DNA of 64,000 nt from Pandoraea cepalis (lineage in GTDB: Bacteria > Pseudomonadota > Gammaproteobacteria > Burkholderiales > Burkholderiaceae): the NCBI RefSeq assembly GCF_902459665.1, contig NZ_CABPSL010000004.1:124001-188000 (forward strand). Direction: 5' to 3'. The position numbers and the translations under genes are program-made. How positions within the stretch are numbered: the stretch's first letter is position 1; every line of letters begins with the position of its first letter. Shown here in pieces: positions 60,833 to 64,000 of the stretch. The notes under the pieces are model-generated. The model was not told the DNA's origin, searched no databases, and saw only the letters and a list, made by a program, of their open reading frames with translations.

Positions 60833-62152
60833 ATGCGTCAAGCAGATCAAATACAGGGGGAGCTGGGCTACCTGTCCGGTTTTGGCAACGAGTTCGCGAC
60901 CGAAGCATTGCCCGGTGCGCTGCCTGTCGGGCAGAACTCTCCGCAGCGTGCGCCGTACGGCCTGTATGCGGAACAGCTCTCGGGCACGGCGTTCACGGCA
61001 CCGCGTGGTCATAACCGTCGCTCGTGGGTGTATCGCATTCGTCCTGCCGCGATGCACAAGCCGTTCACCGCCGTCGCGGCGTCGCGCTGGCTGAGCCGTT
61101 TCGACGACGTGCCGACGCCCCCGGACCAGTTGCGTTGGGACCCACTGCAGATGCCCGAGGCGCCGACCGATTTCGTCGACGGCATGGTGACGATGGCCGG
61201 CAACGGCAGCCCGGATGCCGGGCGCGGTTGCGGCATTCATCTGTACGCGGCGAACCGGTCGATGGACGGCCGCTTCTTCTACAACGCCGACGGCGAGTTG
61301 CTCGTCGTGCCGCAGGAAGGCCGTTTGCGGATTGCGACGGAATTCGGTGTGCTCGACGTGGCGCCCTACGAAATCGCCGTGCTGCCGCGTGGCGTGCGCT
61401 TCCGTGTGACGCTGCCCGATGGCCGCGCGCGCGGCTATGTATGCGAGAACTATGGCGCGTTGTTCCGTCTGCCGGATCTCGGTCCGATCGGCTCGAACGG
61501 CCTGGCGAATCCGCGCGACTTCCTCACGCCCGTGGCGGCCTATGAGGATGTCGAAGGCGACTTCGAGCTGGTGGCGAAGTTTGGCGGTGCGCTGTGGCGT
61601 GCCGACATCGGTCATTCGCCGCTTGACGTTGTGGCCTGGCATGGCAACTATGCGCCCTACAAGTACGATCTGCGTCACTTCAACACGATCGGATCGATCA
61701 GCTTCGACCACCCGGATCCGTCGATCTTCCTGGTGCTGCAATCGCAAAGCAATGCGCCGGGCGTTGACGACATCGACTTCGTGATCTTCCCGCCGCGCTG
61801 GCTGGCGATGGAAAACTCGTTCCGCCCGCCCTGGTTCCACCGCAATATCGCCAGTGAGTTCATGGGGCTGATCCAAGGCGTCTATGACGCCAAGGCCGAG
61901 GGATTCGTGCCGGGCGGCGCCAGTCTGCACAACTGCATGACGGGCCACGGCCCCGATGCGGACACGTTTGAAAAGGCCTCTGCCGCTGACACGAGCCAGC
62001 CGCACAAGGTCGACGCGACGATGGCGTTCATGTTCGAGACGCCGGCGATCATCCGCCCCACACGCTTCGCGCTGGAGACCAAGCAGCGGCAGGACAACTA
62101 CTACACCTGCTGGCAAGGGTTGAAGAAGCACTTCAACCCGAACCAGAAGTAA
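60833..62152 (+). CDS. hmgA: homogentisate 1,2-dioxygenase
   Basis: A 439-residue iron dioxygenase that opens the homogentisate ring to maleylacetoacetate in tyrosine/phenylalanine breakdown. Conserved blocks: [19 protein letters not shown] at the N-terminus, the Fe ligands His and Glu in [16 protein letters not shown], and a third His in [11 protein letters not shown]. The start at [10 protein letters not shown] follows GAGG; the 30 codons upstream in the open frame overlap the promoter region. It is followed by fahA. Confidence 0.96.
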   Translation: MRQADQIQGELGYLSGFGNEFATEALPGALPVGQNSPQRAPYGLYAEQLSGTAFTAPRGHNRRSWVYRIRPAAMHKPFTAVAASRWLSRFDDVPTPPDQLRWDPLQMPEAPTDFVDGMVTMAGNGSPDAGRGCGIHLYAANRSMDGRFFYNADGELLVVPQEGRLRIATEFGVLDVAPYEIAVLPRGVRFRVTLPDGRARGYVCENYGALFRLPDLGPIGSNGLANPRDFLTPVAAYEDVEGDFELVAKFGGALWRADIGHSPLDVVAWHGNYAPYKYDLRHFNTIGSISFDHPDPSIFLVLQSQSNAPGVDDIDFVIFPPRWLAMENSFRPPWFHRNIASEFMGLIQGVYDAKAEGFVPGGASLHNCMTGHGPDADTFEKASAADTSQPHKVDATMAFMFETPAIIRPTRFALETKQRQDNYYTCWQGLKKHFNPNQK

Positions 62153-62187
62153 GCGGCCTCGCGTCGCAACGTCGCCAACCCCTGACA

Positions 62188-62224
62188 CGGCCGGCCGCAC
62201 CCTTCGATGGTGCAGCGCCGGCCG
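62188..62224 (+). repeat. hairpin between hmgA and fahA
   Basis: CGGCCGGC (62,188-62,195) pairs with GCCGGCCG (62,217-62,224); an inner GCACC/GGTGC stem closes the loop. It lies in the 100-base gap before fahA. No U-tract follows; it may stabilise the upstream mRNA or reduce read-through. Confidence 0.5.
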
Positions 62225-62252
62225 ATGCGCTGTCTCAAACAAGGAATTCCCT

Positions 62253-63536
62253 ATGTCAGCACTCCCACAAAGCTGGGTCGCGTCCGCCAACACTGGCGTG
62301 ACCGACTTCCCCCTGCAAAACCTGCCGTACGGCGTGTTCAGCACCGCGTCGCAACCGACGCCGCGTGTTGGCGTGGCCATTGGCGATCAGGTACTGGACC
62401 TGGCGGCGCTCGAAGCCGCCGGCGTGCTCAAGGTCGCCGAGGCCGGTGGCGCGACGGTCTTCTCGCAGCCCGCCATCAATGCGTTCGTGGCACTGGGCAG
62501 CGCGGCGTGGCGCGCCACGCGCGCGCGCCTGACGTCGCTGCTCGCCGTGGACGGCGATGCCGCCCTGCGTGAAAACGCCGCGTTGCGGGCTCAGGCACTT
62601 GTGCCGCTCGCACAGGTCACGTTGCATCTGCCGGTGCAAGTGCCCGGCTACACCGACTTCTATTCGTCGCGAGAGCACGCGACCAACGTGGGCAGCATGT
62701 TCCGCGATCCGGCCAACGCGCTGCTGCCGAACTGGTTGGAAATCCCCATCGGCTATAACGGTCGGGCCAGCTCCGTGGTCGTGAGCGGCACGCCGATTCA
62801 TCGCCCGAACGGACAGATCAAGTTGCCCGATGCGCCGCGCCCGATTTTCGACGCGTGCCGCAAGCTCGACTTCGAACTCGAAACCGGCTTCATCGTCGGT
62901 CGTGACACGTCGCTGGGCGACAGCCTGAGCGTGGACGCGGCCGAAGCGGCCATCTTCGGGATGGTGTTGCTCAACGATTGGTCGGCGCGCGACCTGCAGC
63001 AGTGGGAATACGTGCCGCTCGGTCCGTTCAACTCGAAGTCGTTCGGCACGTCCATCTCGCCGTGGGTGGTGACGATGGAAGCGCTCGAACCGTTCCGCGT
63101 GGCCGGCCCCGAGCAGAATCCGCAGCCGGTCTCGTACCTGCAGCAGCAGGGCAAGCATGCCTTCGACATCGCGCTTGAAGTGCTGCTGCAAGCCGACGGC
63201 GACACGCAGGCGACGTCCATCTGCCGCACCAACTTCCGTCACATGTACTGGAGCATGGCGCAACAGTTCGCTCACCATACGGTCTCAGGCTGTAATGTGC
63301 GCGTGGGCGACCTGATGGGCTCGGGCACGATCAGCGGCCCGACGCCGGACTCGTTCGGCAGCCTGCTCGAACTGACGTGGAACGGCAAGAACCCGATCAC
63401 GCTCGCCAGCGGTGCGAAACGCACGTTCATCGAAGACGGCGATACCGTGGTGATGACCGGCTGGTGCCAGGGGGATGGTTACCGCGTGGGCTTCGGCGAA
63501 GTCTCGGGCCAGATCCTGCCCGCGAAGGCGAGATAA
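62253..63536 (+). CDS. fahA: fumarylacetoacetase
   Basis: A 427-residue fumarylacetoacetate hydrolase that splits fumarylacetoacetate to fumarate and acetoacetate. The catalytic His is in SREHATNVGSMFR; metal ligands are in GYTDFYSS, DFELETGFIVG and LNDWSARDLQQWEYVPLGPF. LMGSGTISGPTPDSFGSLLE near the C-terminus is typical. AAGGAA precedes the ATG. No maleylacetoacetate isomerase gene (maiA) is present in the window. Confidence 0.96.
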   Translation: MSALPQSWVASANTGVTDFPLQNLPYGVFSTASQPTPRVGVAIGDQVLDLAALEAAGVLKVAEAGGATVFSQPAINAFVALGSAAWRATRARLTSLLAVDGDAALRENAALRAQALVPLAQVTLHLPVQVPGYTDFYSSREHATNVGSMFRDPANALLPNWLEIPIGYNGRASSVVVSGTPIHRPNGQIKLPDAPRPIFDACRKLDFELETGFIVGRDTSLGDSLSVDAAEAAIFGMVLLNDWSARDLQQWEYVPLGPFNSKSFGTSISPWVVTMEALEPFRVAGPEQNPQPVSYLQQQGKHAFDIALEVLLQADGDTQATSICRTNFRHMYWSMAQQFAHHTVSGCNVRVGDLMGSGTISGPTPDSFGSLLELTWNGKNPITLASGAKRTFIEDGDTVVMTGWCQGDGYRVGFGEVSGQILPAKAR

Positions 63537-63561
63537 GCGGGAGCGGCGTGATGTGCGGACG

Positions 63562-63586
63562 TATGCCCGGAGGTTAGCCGGGCGTA
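63562..63586 (+). terminator. hairpin after fahA
   Basis: GCCCGG and CCGGGC form a perfect stem with a 7-base loop, extended by T-A, A-T and T-G pairs. It starts 26 bases after the stop codon. No clean U-tract. Confidence 0.45.
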
Positions 63587-63642
63587 TTGACGGATGCACC
63601 CGCGACGCGTCGTTCCGGTTCCCCGGGCGGCGTGTTTTTCGT

Positions 63643-63888
63643 TTATGGCCCTGGCGAAATCTCGCAGATGTGAGTGTGATCGAGGTGTGCCGGCGACAGT
63701 CGTTGCCACCACGGATTGATGCGGCCGACGATCAGGCTCGCACTCACGCGGCAACGCGTGGGTGTATAGGCGAGTTCGTTGCCGACCCGGCGTAACAGCG
63801 GCGGGTCGCCGAGACGGGCGCGGTGCGGCACGCGCAGCGAGCGGCGCGCGCGCGCAACGGGTAGCGGGGAGGCGGTGGCGTGTGACAT
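63643..63888 (-). CDS. possible small protein of unknown function
   Basis: An 81-residue frame starting Met-Ser-His-Ala-Thr, not recognised. It is Arg/Pro-rich in the first half, then reads LAYTPTRCRVSASLIVGRIN and PWWQRLSPAHLDH. Third codon positions are mostly G or C, as in the real genes here, which supports coding. GGGA lies 8-9 bases before the ATG inside an inverted repeat. A longer frame starts at 63,933. It could be a regulated small gene or a chance frame. Confidence 0.4.
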   Translation of the reverse strand: MSHATASPLPVARARRSLRVPHRARLGDPPLLRRVGNELAYTPTRCRVSASLIVGRINPWWQRLSPAHLDHTHICEISPGP

Positions 63889-63891
63889 TTG

Positions 63892-63925
63892 ATATTTCCC
63901 GGAATCATGTGAAGACGGGAAATAT
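63892..63925. repeat. 10-base inverted repeat at the start of the small ORF
   Basis: ATATTTCCCG (63,892-63,901) and CGGGAAATAT (63,916-63,925) are perfect inverted repeats with a 14-base spacer. In minus-strand RNA the arm nearest the small ORF contains its Shine-Dalgarno-like GGGA, so folding would hide it. It could also be a protein-binding operator. Bases 63,926-64,000 show nothing further. Confidence 0.6.
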
Positions 63926-64000
63926 TTAGCCACGTCGCGGCGAGCGGCGACAGGTGAAGCAATCCGAAAAATGCGTCCGATGGGCGTGACAGCCCACCGT

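Overview
The window is high-GC chromosomal DNA of a Burkholderiaceae-type betaproteobacterium. This rests on the ygfZ / mltG-tmk-holB-tatD order, the acetylornithine/succinylornithine transaminase next to arginine succinyltransferase, and the aryl-polyene cluster, Csu-type pilus and hmgA-fahA content. Pandoraea would fit, but that is a guess from gene content. I saw no rRNA, tRNA, insertion sequence, prophage or CRISPR array.

Region 1 (1-16.3 kb, all minus strand) is an aryl-polyene (APE) pigment cluster, read right to left from a promoter near 16,320 and running off the left edge. In transcription order it encodes: a chain-length-factor ketosynthase, an acyltransferase, two acyl carrier proteins, a membrane protein, an AMP-ligase fused to a hot-dog dehydratase, a glycosyltransferase fused to an acyltransferase, a MIO-type ammonia-lyase, a thioesterase, a LolA-like carrier, an MMPL transporter, a ketosynthase, a second dehydratase, a ketoreductase, another ketosynthase, an unrecognised exported protein and a further ketosynthase cut by the window edge. 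Most junctions are stop/start overlaps, so the genes are probably translationally coupled.

Region 2 (16.5-28.6 kb) is mostly housekeeping: a TANGO2-like protein, a DUF4936-like protein and YgfZ on the minus strand; mltG-tmk-holB-tatD plus an ankyrin lipoprotein on the plus strand; otsBA (trehalose) on the minus strand. It ends with a large PepSY-flavodoxin-reductase fusion preceded by a Fur-box-like site.

Region 3 (28.7-34.6 kb) is sensory and stress-related: acylphosphatase, a chemoreceptor with a sigma-28-type promoter, a sensorless hybrid histidine kinase, a hemolysin III-family protein, an exported peroxiredoxin, and an Lrp-type regulator divergent from an acetolactate synthase.

Region 4 (34.7-41.9 kb) holds acetolactate synthase, an amino-acid ABC transporter (binding protein, permease, ATPase), an ArgD/AstC transaminase and AstA. 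Together they suggest uptake and succinylation of arginine or ornithine. Intrinsic terminators lie inside this run.

Region 5 (41.9-53.4 kb) holds a minimal Csu-type chaperone-usher pilus operon (pilin, chaperone, usher, two-domain tip adhesin), Dps, a Pat-like acyltransferase with an acyl-CoA-synthetase body, CorA and an atypical CaiB-family protein.

Region 6 (53.6-64 kb) holds a TauE/SafE permease behind a palindrome, a tiny leader-like ORF with a hairpin over its stop codon, a small lipoprotein, an RcsB/RcsC-like phosphorelay, and the tyrosine/homogentisate catabolic pair hmgA-fahA with a divergent LysR regulator. It ends with a possible small gene whose ribosome-binding site lies in a hairpin.
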